Of a DNA stretch of 64,000 nucleotides, positions 35,357-48,238 are shown in pieces. The notes under the pieces were generated by a model. That model was given only the letters and a program-made list of their open reading frames with translations. It searched no databases and had not been told where the DNA came from. Position 1 is the stretch's first letter. Each line of letters starts with the position of its first letter. This DNA is from Anaeramoeba flamelloides (taxonomy: Eukaryota; Metamonada; Anaeramoebidae): positions 2,063,001 through 2,127,000 of the forward strand of contig JANTQA010000008.1 of NCBI GenBank assembly GCA_027625915.1, written 5' to 3'. A program made the translations under genes and the position numbers.

Positions 35357-37298
35357 TCATCTATATTTCAAAATAAAAATCATGTTTTTTTTTTTTTTTT
35401 TTATAGAAGACCTATATATCAAACAGATCAAAGAAACCAACAAGATCGCAAAAAATAAATACAAACCACTTCGTTTATAGTTACTACAATGGCGTAAATA
35501 AAGCATGTTGACAACCTTTAACCCATTACTAAAATTTAACTCGGGTTTTTTTTCAGACCTTGGTATTTGAAGAACAGAAGGCACACATTTATATATTCTT
35601 GGTTCAGATTTAAATTGACTTTAGAGGTTAGATCTTTGATTAATCAAAATGACTCAATAATATTAAATGTTATTGTTTCAAAAATTTCATCATATTTAAA
35701 AAATTTCTGAGATTAATGATTATTTTATTGTTAAAAAAAATCAAAAAATGAAATTGTGCTTATTTTTTGTCAAAGAAGTACTTTTTAATCTTTCCAGTAT
35801 CTTCATAATTCTTTTTTAAAATTTATTTAAAGAACCCTATTTCTGGTTTATATACTGTTTTCATCCCATTGATTTGTTTCTTTTATTTCTACAGCCAGTC
35901 AACATTTTTTGGATAAGTTAAATTTTAGTAATGGATTTAAATAAAAAACATGGGTAATTTACTCCTCTGTAGAAGAAAAATATCTTATCCTATTTTTATC
36001 AATAGGTTCTCAAAAATGAAAGAAAAAAAAAAAATAATTGTCCAATATTAGAAATAAGAACTTCGGTTATCAACATCAATAAATTGAGGTGAGAGAAATT
36101 ATTATCTAAAAATAACGAAGTGGTGAATTTTTATTTCAAACTTTAACGAAATTGTATCAAAGCTTCTTCTCCAAGTTTTTCAACACATACAGCGGTTCCA
36201 AGGCTACCATAAAATTTTAAATAAAACACAATTGAGTTTCCTATTCGTATTTTCCATTTTTAAAAAAATTGGAAATAAGAGTTATTATTCAAAAAAAAAA
36301 AATAATAAATGAGCTATTATTCACCGTTAGAAAAATTTAAAAAATAATTCAAATTTTTGAAACATCAAAAAAAAAATTATCATTCCAAAAAAACACTAAA
36401 AATATCAATATTTACTAATCTTTATAAATTTACAGTTTTGAACAATCTTTTTAAGTTTCATGGGATCTTGAATTTTTTTTTGATTACCCAAAATTTGAAT
36501 AATAGCTCATTTATTGAAAATTTTTTTTGAATAATAACTCTTATTTCCAATTTTTTTGAAAATGGAAAATAAGAATAGGAAACTCAATTGTGTTTTATTT
36601 AAAATTTTATGGTAGCCTTGGAAAGACTGTATGAGAATTCAGATAAATACTCAATTTGGATTTTTGTCATTAAAACAAATTTCTATTTTTACAAATAAAT
36701 TTAATTATTTTATATTTGAGAAAAAAAAAAGCGATCTTTTTGAAAAGAAACAGTTAAATTCAAAAATAAAAATTAAAATGTGTAATAAAAAACAATACTT
36801 TACAGCTGTTCCAAGGCTACCGTGAATTTTTATATCAATCAAATTTTGATGCTGATATAGATTTTTCAAAAGTTGGATATGAGGATAAGAAAGCACATAT
36901 TGAAAAAAAATTTTCACAAATGAAGTTATTTCAAAGATTTTCTTGTGATAAGATCAAAAATATTTTTGATATTTCAATAGAAACGTTTAAGTGGCATCTC
37001 AACTAGATTTTCCAGGTTTGAAGCAATTTAGGGATCTGAAAATTAATTTTTCTTGTATCAGAAAAAATTCTTGAATATCAGCTCATTTAGGAATTTTTTT
37101 TTCAATATGAGCTTTCTTATCCTCATATCCAACTTTTGAAAAATCGATATCAGCATCAAAATTTGATTCCTATAAAAATTCATGGTAGCCTTGGAAAGAC
37201 TGTATACTGTTAATTACAGAATAAAAGTATCAAAATTTTCATTCGACTTACCAAACAAAGAATAATACAAGAATTAAAAATAAATCAACTGTTCCCAT
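35357..37298 (-). CDS. Tentative small signal-peptide protein, possibly membrane-anchored
   Basis: Exon 1 (37298-37252) encodes MGTVDLFLILVLFFV, a typical signal peptide, and ends at a perfect GTAAGT donor in phase 2. The next coding-like stretch on this strand begins at 35618 after CTCTAAAG and is open in the matching phase: CQFKSEPRIYKCVPSVLQIP, then LNFSNGLKVVNMLYLRHCSN. If it reads on to the stop at 35357 the product is 102 residues with a C-terminal membrane segment (LYLFFAILLVSLICLIY) and a Lys-rich tail. However, the last 90 bases resemble a repeat near 47395, so the exon may instead splice at about 35467 and continue in exons I cannot see. LKVVNMLYLRHC faintly recalls the histidine-phosphatase RHG motif, but the G is a C. 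Function unknown. Confidence 0.4.
36190..36629. mobile_element. 440 bp MITE with about 100 bp TIRs, TA-flanked
   Basis: The arms are near-identical inverted copies: TTCCAAGGCTACCATAAAAT, then AACACAATTGAGTTTCCTAT. The ends read CAGCGGTTCC and CAGTCTTTCC, with TA on both sides (36188-36189, 36630-36631). High arm identity suggests it is fairly young. It lies in the intron of the tentative membrane-protein gene, 173 bp from a sister element. Confidence 0.85.
36803..37202. mobile_element. 400 bp MITE, same termini as its neighbour, different interior
   Basis: The ends read CAGCTGTTCCAAGGCTACCG and CAGTCTTTCCAAGGCTACCA. Further in, GTTGGATATGAGGATAAGAA and its complement form the arms. TA flanks both sides (36801-36802, 37203-37204). 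It shares only about the terminal 25 bp with the element at 36190, so the termini are the conserved transposase-recognition part. Confidence 0.85.
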
Positions 37299-40200
37299 TC
37301 GAAAAAGAAAAAGAATCCATGAAATGAAATAGAGAGTTCTCTAATTTATATTTGACTTTGATCTTAAAACCCTAATTTATGAAAAGGTGAAAGAAAATTT
37401 TGTACAATTTATTCCGAAACAAATAATATTGTTCATTTGTAAAATATTGATAAAACTTTTTTTGGATTTTTTTTTTTTCCTAATTCAGACAGATCTTTCA
37501 ATTAGTTGAAATACAAAAGAAATTGATTTTCTCTTCAATTAACTAATTTTAAAATACAAGGTTGTAGTCAGAACAAAACTGTCAACAAAGGTCGAATTCC
37601 ATAAATATTTGATGATAAGTCAAAATCATTTTATCAGGATTTTGATAAAAGACACCTCTTGGTGATATACAATTACAAAGATAATTTCGTATTTAAAGTA
37701 AAAATTAACTTTGGTTTTTTTCGAATTCATACATCAATGTTTTTATTACAAATTCTCAAATTTTTTTGCTATTTCCTAATTGTGTTAAAAAACATTATAT
37801 CTTGGTAAAACAAAAATACTTTGTGTTTTTTCCCTTTTTTTCGATTAATCACAAAATTAGAACTTTTTTAATTCGAAATTATTGCTAATGTTACAATTGC
37901 CAAGTTTTACTCAGAAAATATTTGTAGATTGAAAACTAAAAATACAATGTCTTTTCTGTAAGAATTTATCCAACTTTTATTTTGATACTTTTTTTGAAAT
38001 AATATTATCTGTCTCATAATTTCTTTAAAACTATATTTGTCAACCAAGTGAACAAAAACAGAAATAAATTAGAAAGTAAAAAAAACTTGTCAACAAAATG
38101 AGATTTATCATTATTGAAAAATTATAACTTTTTCCTTTTTCATTTTAATAATCTATATGAAAAAAAATTTACTATACCTAATTCCCATTCTTTTTCTCCT
38201 TTTTTTGAAACAAGGTACGTTATTTTTCTTGTTTGTTTTCTTATTACTCTTTTATATTTTTTCTTTTTTGAAAAAAAAAAAAATTCTGATTTTGTTTTGA
38301 TTTGGATCTTTATTCAAGAGATCTTTTATATTTTCTTATAATTGCAAATATCCGTCTTTTATTCAAGTTTTATGACTTTGTGTTGTAACAAAATGGATCA
38401 TGAAAATAAAGAAGGAAATTGTTTTGGAACAATCAAAAAAAGGACTGATTTTTAATTTAATAGGTTTGTTCCTTGCTTGGTATACAGTTATTTCACCAAG
38501 TAATAAATAAACATTTTGATTTCTCATAACAAAATATTTTTTTAAACTTGTCTGAAAAATTAAGTAAATTATTTTATTGGTGCAAGTTAATATATCAATT
38601 TAGTCAATTAGTGATTTATTCATAAAAAAAAAAGGGACTGATCTCTTTATTAATTGAAAGAAATAAAACAATTATCACCTTTTTTAAAAAAGGTCGAACG
38701 TTTTTAAAACTTTTATAAAGTGTTATATTTTAAAAAAGTGAAGATATTTTACGAATTAAGACTTTTGGAAAGTTTTCTATTTAATAAAGTAAAGTACTTG
38801 GCCTTTAAATGTAAGTATAAAGGTTGAAATTAAAGGAAAGCACTTTTTTTAACAGCAAACTTGAAAAAAGTTATAATTCTAACAACTTGTTTTAAAAAAT
38901 TACTCACTTTTTTATAATAAAATCCAATAAATAGAATTTATTTTACATGGACAACAATCTCAAAATTAAGTTTCTGAAGGACTAAAACACAAAAATTGTC
39001 TATTTAGAATTAATTCCTTACTTTGCGAAACATTGTCACTTTTTGGGATGTTTTGAAAAAATTTTGATATTGTTGTTAAATTTTAACAAACAATTTGATA
39101 ATTTAGATGAAAAAAAAAACAAAACAAAATTTTTATGGATTTATGTAAAAAAAAAATAGATCCCAAGAAAAATCAAAATAAATCATACAAGCCAATTCTT
39201 AATAGTAAAAAACCAGTTTAACTGCTTTTCAGAATTAACCCTTTTAAATTTGACTTTCATCTCTTAAACAATCTTGTTGAAAAGCTAAATGAAAATTATG
39301 TTTACTTTATTTTTCAACAAAAAGTAATTACAACCGAAACACAAACAACTAACAAAGATACTTTTCAAGATTAAATTAATTACGATTCATTGTATGCAAA
39401 AAATTGCTCAGTCAGATTTCTATTGCACTAATATTTTTCATAAAAATACCTTTTCGAAATCTTGAGTTTAAAATAAGAGGTTTTTTTCTAATAAACCCTC
39501 TATTTTTACAACACATAATAGTTGACAACTATATTTTTTTGTCTTAATTATTGAATTTTTCACACTTATAAATCGACTTTTTACAAACAAATAAGTGGAA
39601 AAATTGTAAATAATTTTTAACTTTTTTTCATATTATTTTTTAATACACAAACAAACGAACAATAATTATCCTTTTCTTTACAAAAAAACAAAGTAAAACA
39701 AGATTATTCTCTTGCTTTTTCAATAATTCCTTCCTTTTAACAGAAATTGTTCTCTTTTTTTAATTTTTCAAATCTTTATAAATGTGTATCGGTTTACTTT
39801 AATCACAAAGCCCAAGAAAAAAGAAGATACACATTAGAACAAATAATATTTTTTATTGATCTCTGAATTATAAGTCGCCTTATCTTCTGATTACAATGCA
39901 AGATTATTTTATGGGGAAATATGACAACAATTTTCCCTTTATTCGTTTTAAAATGAGACGGAAATGAAGACTATATTTGTTATAAAAAAGTAAATAACAT
40001 AAGTTTTCAAAGATGTTAAGTGAATTGCTCAAAGGTGCTATTCTCTCTCCATTTTCGTCAAATTTTTAAAACTGTTTGTTCTAACTTTTTTACAAATAAT
40101 CTTATTGTAAATTTTTGATTGAATCAATTGTACCAATCAAAATTCAATTACAACAAAACAGTGTCATCTAAATCTACAATTAATAGGTTATTGATCATGG

Positions 40201-41022
40201 GTCAAGTTTCTTTGTACTATTATTTTCCAATTAAAAAATGAAAATTTTTAGTTCAAATCCCAAAATATTTCTCCTTTAGGAGTTGAAAGAAAATCCAATG
40301 ATCTTTACAACTGCCTTTATAAATGATATTTTTAGACAATAATATAAACTTCCTGAGTTAACTCTAAGAGAAATTTTTACTCTGCGTATTTGATTGTAGT
40401 AGTAATAATTAATATTCATTTTGGAAATTGAAATAAAAATTTTCATTTATTAATCGGAAAATAACAGTATTTGAAATTATTCGGGAGAAAGATTTGATCT
40501 CTTTTCCTTTATTCTATTTTAACCAATTCACCTCAGAAATTCTTGCAATTTTAAAGTAAAAGAGAAAGAACTTTAAGTTGAGCTACATAACAGGTTGCAA
40601 AAAAAACAGGAAGTAAGAGCTACTCCATCAAGCTTATTCGAATGGAAATCAATAAAACTAATAAAAAAATATATGAATTGTAAATTCAATTAATAACTCT
40701 GAAAATATTTGTTTTATGAAATTGCATGATTGAAGATCGGCAAACTCCAAAATCTAACCAAGTATTTTATTTTTTACACTTTCCCAATTGTTAAAAATTT
40801 GACAAATTACAACTTCAAAAAACTAAAACCTTAAACACTAAAAGTTCAATCCTTCGTAAAGTTTTTCATATGAGACATCAAACAAAAAGAGTAGCACTTT
40901 AAAAAACAAATTTTGAGTTCTCCTCGCTCATCACAACAACAAAAAGTCTTTCAATTACTCAAAAACAAAAAAATTTCAAATCAAACAAAAAAAACATAAT
41001 CTCCTTAATACACAACCAATAG
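37299..41022. other. Intergenic AT-rich DNA upstream of the CADG-repeat gene
   Basis: No supported gene. A 75-codon frame at 38114-38341 is hydrophobic and Phe-rich with no partner. The last about 130 bases before 41023 are A/C-rich and T-poor (CATCACAACAACAAAAAG and similar), which looks like an untranslated leader. A first exon with the signal peptide of the downstream protein should lie in this tract, but I could not locate it. Confidence 0.4.
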
Positions 41023-44000
41023 TCAAAAATGATTGCAGACCAACACTCGTAAACACGATCCAATCGTATGGTGCAATGCCAAGAAATCAAGAAAATTTTG
41101 CAGCTTCTGTAAACCCTACCGATAGCACGATTGTAATTGTATACGATTATGAAAGCTCAGGCGGCAATCTGGATATTGGTTGCATGATTTTATACTCAAA
41201 TTTGACAATGGAACAATCGCATTTCCTTATTAACAGCGGCACGAGTGGCAAGCAAAAAAATGCAAGGGTAGCCCATTTCCAGAATGGTGAATTTTTGGTT
41301 GTCTGGACAAGTGATGCCGATAAGGAAATTTATGGGCGGGTTTTAAGTGCGCAAGGCGCTTTTGAAACCGAGGAGTTCAAGATCTCCGATGAAGGGAGCT
41401 ATACATATGCTGACGTCAAAATCTTTGATGATGGCAAGGCTGTTGTTGTTTGGAATGGCAATGATATTTACAAGGGTCGCTTTGTGTATGGTGACGGATC
41501 TATGGGATCTGTCTTGACCTTTCGAACGTCTGACATCCGCAGCTCCGAGCGCCCCACTGTTGTGCTGTTGGGCGACGGAGACAATTTTGTTTCGATCGCA
41601 GTTAATGACGATAGTAAGGGGATCGCCGGGAAGTATTCCAAAGCAGACGGGACCCTTTTGCATGAATATGGGACGGTTGTAGATTCGTATCAGGGCTTTA
41701 AAAGTGGGGATGCCGTGGCGCTTTCGAATGACGATTTCATGCTCATCACGAGAGGGTATAGCTATATTAATACATATTTTTATCAAGGAGGCACAAACAG
41801 GAACAGAACAGAATTGCAACAGTACCACAAAAAAGCGTCAATATCGAAGGGACGAGACAACGTTTTAGCAACCACAACCATCCATAAGAACAATTATTAT
41901 CTTAAGTGCAGTATCTTAAGCCCCTATAACAATGTTGTCCAATCTGCGTTTAGTGTCGACAGCACGCACTATTGCTACAGTCCTAACACTGTCGCTGAAG
42001 ACGATCATTTTTATTTAATTTGGGAGTCTGATAGCAATCCGTACATCGCCAAATATAAATTTAAACACCCCGAAAATACAGGCGGCTTGGGGGCAAAAAG
42101 TTATTCACTCAACCAAGATTTTTCTTTCAATTTTGATTTTTCATCGCCTGATGACGGCGATGATCTAAGCTTTCAAGTTCTACGGGAAGACGGATCTCCA
42201 CTTCCGTCTTGGATTTCACATGCCGGGGGCGGAAATAAACAAATTTCGGGGCATACCCCAAGCACGATTTCTTCTGGTTGTTCAAGCGACCAATACAATT
42301 TCAAAGTTTCAACGAGCAAATCGTGCATGATGAGCGAAACAGTGTATTTTACGATCACCGTTTCTGATGATCCCGTAGTCAATCACCATTTATTGGCCCA
42401 TCAACAGGCTAATGTTTACCAAGCAGATTGGAGCTATGAATTTGATGGTGGTGCCTTCACCGATCCCAATGGTTTGGATCTAGACTACATTGCAACTTTA
42501 AATGATAACAGCGATCTTCCTGATTGGATATTGTTTGACGATCAAACAAGGACATTTTCTTCAAGCATGATCCCATCGCAATGTGATAATACTTTAAATA
42601 TCAAAGTAAAGGCGATGGATCAATGCAGTGCAGTTGCTGACAATTTCTTCTTCGAGATCATTAATAGGCAAATTGTTACAAACAAGGCGCTAAATGATCA
42701 GCCCAGTATTGAGGTTAACACATGGTTCGAATATCAATTTGACGAAGACACCTATACAGATCCAGAAAATGATACAATCACCTATACTGCCACCTTAACG
42801 AATGGCAACCCACTTCCTGGCTGGTTACACTTGCACCCCGATAACCGAACCTTTAATGGGCATGTTGATCCCGAGTATTGCGATCAAGAAACAATAAGTA
42901 TTAAATTAATTGCAAACGATGGTTGCAATGATAATGACGATAATACCTTTGATATAACTTTCCAAAACGTAAATCCAAGAGCCAACAAGGCGTTAAATGA
43001 TCAACCCAGTATTGTGGTGAACAAATGGCTCGAATATCAATTTGACCAAGATTGCTTTGTTGATCCAGAAAATGTAGATTTCACCTATACTGCCACCTTA
43101 ACGAATGGCAACCCACTTCCTGGCTGGTTACACTTGCACCCCGATAACCGAACCTTTAATGGGCATGTTGATCCCGATTATTGCGATCAAGAAACAATAA
43201 GTATTAAATTAATTGCAAACGATGGTTGTAACGATAATGACATTTCAAACACCTTTGATATAACTTTCCAAAATGAGAATCCAACAGTACACAGTGCATT
43301 AGAAAACCAAAGCCAAAATGTTAATAACAATTTTGAGTACCAATTTGACCAAGATTGCTTTGTTGATCCAGAAAATGCAGATTTCACTTATACTGCGACT
43401 TTTGCCAATGGCACCCAATTACCCGATTGGTTAGTATTACACTCCAATAATAGAACACTTACCGGAATCATTCCAGAGGACATACATTGTAATGAATTGA
43501 TGGTGATCAAAATTATTGCTAACGACGGATGCACCGAGAACAATATATCAAATACCTTTGATTTACAATCAATAAACGATCATCCAACAATAAATAAAAA
43601 TTTAATTGACCAAGAATTTGACACTGGTCATTATTCTGAATACCAATTTGATCATGATTGCTTTGTGGATCCGGAAAATATTGAATTAAAGTATTCGTCA
43701 TCGTTATTTGACGATGGCATATTCCCAGATTGGCTAAAATTCCACCCTGATAATAAAACTTTTAATGGGATACCACCTTCGGATAATTGCGACGAGACTC
43801 TCCACATCAAAGTCAGGGCAGAAGATCACTGCCATTTCATTGAAAACGATTTTACAATTAAAGTAATTAACAGAAAGCCCGAGTATCATGATAAGCTCAA
43901 ATTACAAAGGGTAGAAACCTTACGATTTTTCAATTATACCTTTGAATCTGATACCTTCACGAATAATGACCCGAATGTAAACTTAAATTATGCCTTCTCT

Positions 44001-45509
44001 TCAAACAACCCCTCCATGGTCGACTGGCTAAACTTTGATTCTGAGACTAGAACCTTCAACGGCACACCCGATGAAAATAAATGTAACTCGAATATTAAAA
44101 TAACCGTTACGGCCGATGACGGCTGCAAGCAGGGGGGGGGGAACTTTTTCATCTCGATTTCAAATAAAAACCCCATTTTGAATGTAAACTTTGAAAACCA
44201 TTTAATGAGTGTCAATGAAATCATTCAATATACCATACCGGAAAATAGCTTTACAGATCCAGAAAATCAATCCATCTCCCTGGACGCCAGATTATCCGAT
44301 AGCGATGATCGCCCGTGGCCAAGCTGGCTTGATTTTAACCAGCAGACGGGAACCTTCTACGGGAACGCAACAAGCTGTGGCGATCCCTATGATATCTATG
44401 TCGTGGGTTCGGACAATTGCGCCCTGACTGCGTCTGGTTCTTGGAGACTGACCATTTTTGACGAAGAACCCGAAATCAATAAGCCACTGGTCGACAAAAC
44501 CTTTTATGTCAATTCGTTTAATAGCTATATATTCGATAATGATACCTTTTCAGATCCAGAGGGTTACGCGCTGACATATTCTGCTCGGTTGGTAAATGGC
44601 GATCCACTGCCCGACTGGCTAGAATTTGATTCCAAATTAAGGAAATTTTCGGGTGTGGCGAAAGGCTGTAGCCAGGTGTTATCTGTTGAGCTCATCGCTC
44701 AAGATATTTGCACTTCGACAACATCACAGGTGTTCCAAATCCAGGTCATCAATAGCCCGATTTTTGTCTACTTGGGGTTGAAAGATGTCGAAAATGATGG
44801 TAATACCTTTTTCGATTACACCATCGATGGCCTCGCCTTTGACGACGAAGATCAGGAACAGGACGATTATCGATACTTTGTAAATGAAGACGAAATCCCA
44901 GATTGGCTTGAATTTAGAGCCAATGAAAAAAGATTCATCGGCAATACTCCCAATGAAGAGTTGGAGTTCGAAATTACAATCCTTGCTTCGGATTCTTGTG
45001 AAGAATATCAGGCATCCGATGCTTTCACGGTGAAAATTAACAAAGTTACAGTTAGTGACTCAAAAACTGAAACAAAATTGTCAAGTGGTGCAATTGCTGG
45101 CTTTGCTCTGTTTTCAATTGCCCTCGTGGCTTCTTTGATCGCCTTTGTGATTTATCGTAACCATTTAAAAAAAAAATACGAAAGATTATGGGATGGAAAA
45201 CAAGAATTTTTCACACAAACCATGCCCAATGTTGAAAAAAAACATCATTCGGCTCAAAATAAGGAGCAAGATCAACCCGAAACAATGCTAAACAACGATA
45301 TAGAACTTGATGGTATTGGAAACGGCAAAACCAAACAACAGCAGCGTTCCTCAACCTCTTCAGATTCACAAGATGGAAATGAAATCAAATCAGATTTTGA
45401 AGTTTCAGATATGTCAAATGAATCTGATTTAGAAGAAACACAAACTTCGACATCAAATCAGAGTTCTTTAGATTATTCGGAGACATCTTCTTCAAATCAT
45501 GAAGATTAA
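41023..45509 (+). CDS. Type I membrane protein with ten CADG (cadherin-like) repeats
   Basis: One 4.4 kb exon. The first in-frame ATG is at 41076 (1477 residues), but the frame stays open and protein-like upstream (CRPTLVNTIQSYGA), with possible acceptors at 41022 and 41038. An upstream signal-peptide exon is therefore likely and the true start unresolved. Residues 1-340 are propeller-like beta repeats (GEFLVVWTSD, GKAVVVWNG, DHFYLIWESD). About ten dystroglycan-type cadherin-like domains of about 97 residues follow, each with F.DPE..., PLPDWL or similar, R.F.G and a cysteine pair near a D.C. motif. One membrane span lies at about 1338-1362 (AGFALFSIALVASLIAFVIY), then a 110-residue Ser/Asp/Gln-rich cytoplasmic tail. 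Probably a surface adhesion or recognition molecule. It is visibly more GC-rich than its surroundings. Confidence 0.88.
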
Positions 45510-46412
45510 TAATTTTTTTTTTTTTACTTTGTATTTTTGTTTTGTTTTTTCTATTGCTAAATAAACAATTTTTTATTTTATAAATAGATTTTATCTTTAA
45601 TCATTAAAACAATCGTCATGATTATTATTATTTTTTTTATTATTATTAAGAGATTTAATTGAATTTATTATTAATATGTGATTAAGAATAATTTTATTGA
45701 CTGAAACTCTTTAATATAATTGGCAAAAATTATGAAATTTATTATTGTTGTAAAGAATTTTTCATAAAATCTCTTATGGTTAGAAAATTTAAGGTAATAA
45801 AGAAAAACTAATAATAAAAAATTCGAAAATAAAAAAATACTTTAAATAAAAAACATTTCAAAAATTGTGACTCACTTGAAATAATAAATTGGATTATAAA
45901 CTAAATTTCATAATAAATGGCACATCTTACATTTGAATAATGAATTGATTTTGTATCGTTTTGAAGTTTTTCATCTCACAATGAAAAGTTTGCAAATAAA
46001 TCATTTTTTCTCTTTTTTATTTTTTCCACAGTGTTTTATTAAAATGGAAAATGAAAATGAAAAATTTGAAAGTAATATCAGATGAATTAATGAAAAATTT
46101 GGTTTTAAATATGAAAAAGAGATTAGATTTAGTTATTCAAATGGAAGGAGAATCGATAAATGGGTTTTTTAAATTTTTTAAATTTTCTATTTTTTATGTA
46201 ATACTTCTTTCAAAATAAATGGACTTATTTTTTTTAACAGTTTTTTTTATTTTTTTTTCTTTTATTATTAGATAAAAAATAAATATCTCCTGAGTATAGT
46301 GTTGAATATTAAAATCTAAATTTTTATATTATAATAGATAACTTCAATTATTAAAAATATATTTCTTTAAAATTTGATTTTTAATGGGCTAATTATTATG
46401 AAAGAGAGTTTA

Positions 46413-46459
<47 letters not shown>

Positions 46460-48238
46460 TTTTGTTTTCAAGAACAACAAATAATTAAATCTGATTTTTT
46501 AATTCACTTTTAAATCATTCTCAATATATAAAAACCTGATATTTTAAAAATTAAAAAAAAAAAAAAAACCAAAAACTAAAAAAAAAAGTGAATCACAATT
46601 TTTGAAATGAACTTTTCTAATTTTTGATTTCTGAACTTTCACTGAAAAAAATTTTTAAAAGAAGATTTCTTGTTAATAATTAAATTCATTTTAACTGACA
46701 TTAATAGTCTCTGTTTTCTCTGTGATTATTGGTCTTTTCCAAGATATTTTTTTTTTTCCACATGATCTTTTGCAAAAAAGGAAGTATAATAATAAAAAAA
46801 AAATCAATAAATCCAAAGAATCTAATCACATAATATAAAAATAACAAAAAAAAAAAAAAAACAGCACCTTCACTACCCTAAGTTGAAAAAATTCAAATAA
46901 AAAAAAAATTATGGTATCTCTATTAAAAAAAGTCAAATAAAATAAAAAAGAATTCAGCAGATCTAAATAACAAAAAAAAAAAAAAATTAATGGGGTTCCC
47001 AATTGACAAAAAAATTCAATTAAAAAAAATTGTTTTTTATGAAATTTTAATTTTGAAAAATTAAAATAACAAAAAATTCATCTGGTAGTATTAGAAATAT
47101 ACAAATAACAATTAAAACTCAAAAGATTATCAATTTCAAAAATTCAAATTTTTATAAAAAAAAAAAAATGGTTTCTATATTTGATATTTCCAAATTCTTA
47201 AATTTTTTTAGTTAGAAATCAATTTCAAGTTGAGATGAATGTTATGCTACATTTTGAATCAAAAGGAAACCAGTTTTGAAGTGCCACTTTTTGTAGATAT
47301 TGAGTAATTTTATTTTTATCTCAATAGGATTTTTGAAATACTATTTTCAAAATAAAGCGTGCATAGAACATTTTAATCAATATTTCAAAATAAAAGGCAT
47401 GTTTTTTTATTATAGAAAACTATACAACAAACGATCAAAGAAACCAATAATAAACCCTAATTAAATATTGTATTGGTTTCTTAAAGTTCTATTATTTAAA
47501 AAGAAATTCTATAAATGAAGGATCAAATTGAAAAATTTATCTCAAATAGAGTAAATTTTTAAATAAAAATTGTAATCATAAAAAAAACAAAAAAATTTAA
47601 AAAAAATGAGAAAATTAGTAAAAATTTTGAACTAATTGTATTAATAATTTAAAAATTACAGAAAATATCAAGGGGTTTGCTTTCAAAATTGATTTGAACT
47701 TAGGTATACTAATGGGTAATTAATTGGATGTTGCCTTGGAAAAAGAAGAAAAAAAAGAATCGTTTACTATTTTGAAACATGGATTATAGTATCTGTGTGC
47801 GCTTTATTTGGTTCACTGTAGTTCTATTTTCATATAAGAACCAAAAGAAATTTATTTCATGGAAAATGGAAAAGGTTCACAAATAAAAATATCTCAAATT
47901 ATATCAATTTTGTCTCCAAACAAAACTATTTGCTCGAAATTAAGGAAGATTTAAACAAGAAAAAAAGAAAAAAAAAAGTTTGATTATTTGTTTTGCATTA
48001 TTGAATTTTATTACTTGAAACCTTTGAATCTTTTTATGAATTTTCTTCTAAAGTATTGAAACAAAAGAAGTTGTCTGTGTAATAAACACTTTTACAAAGG
48101 AAGATGCTCTGTAAATATGAAAACAATTTATAATAGTTGCTCACCTTAAGAATAATCAATGATCCAAATCATTTTTTTTTCTTTTTTCAGTCTTATCAGT
48201 AATTACGTGATTAAATAATTTTTACAATTCTTCAAACA
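45510..48238. other. Intergenic AT-rich DNA
   Basis: Holds a TA microsatellite (about 46416-46457), many A/T homopolymers and a repeat at about 47395-47490 that resembles 35365-35455. A short plus-strand frame near 46050-46180 (MKNLVLNMKKRLDLVIQM) has no splice partners. No gene supported. Confidence 0.45.
47395..47490. repeat. Dispersed repeat with inner hairpin, relative at 35365-35455
   Basis: Both sites have ATATTTCAAAATAAAA, a T-run, ATAGAA, then GATCAAAGAAACCAA. At this site GAAACCAATA is followed 20 bases later by its complement TATTGGTTTC, forming a hairpin. Extent of the family is unknown. Confidence 0.5.

Noticed and set aside
38114-38341. 75-codon plus-strand Phe-rich frame
   Set aside because: Composition is that of T-rich background; considered as leader exon for the CADG gene but the frame and distance do not support it.
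41343-44427. Several frames of 60-161 codons within the CADG gene on other frames or strand
   Set aside because: Shadows of the long GC-richer exon; they do not look like independent proteins.
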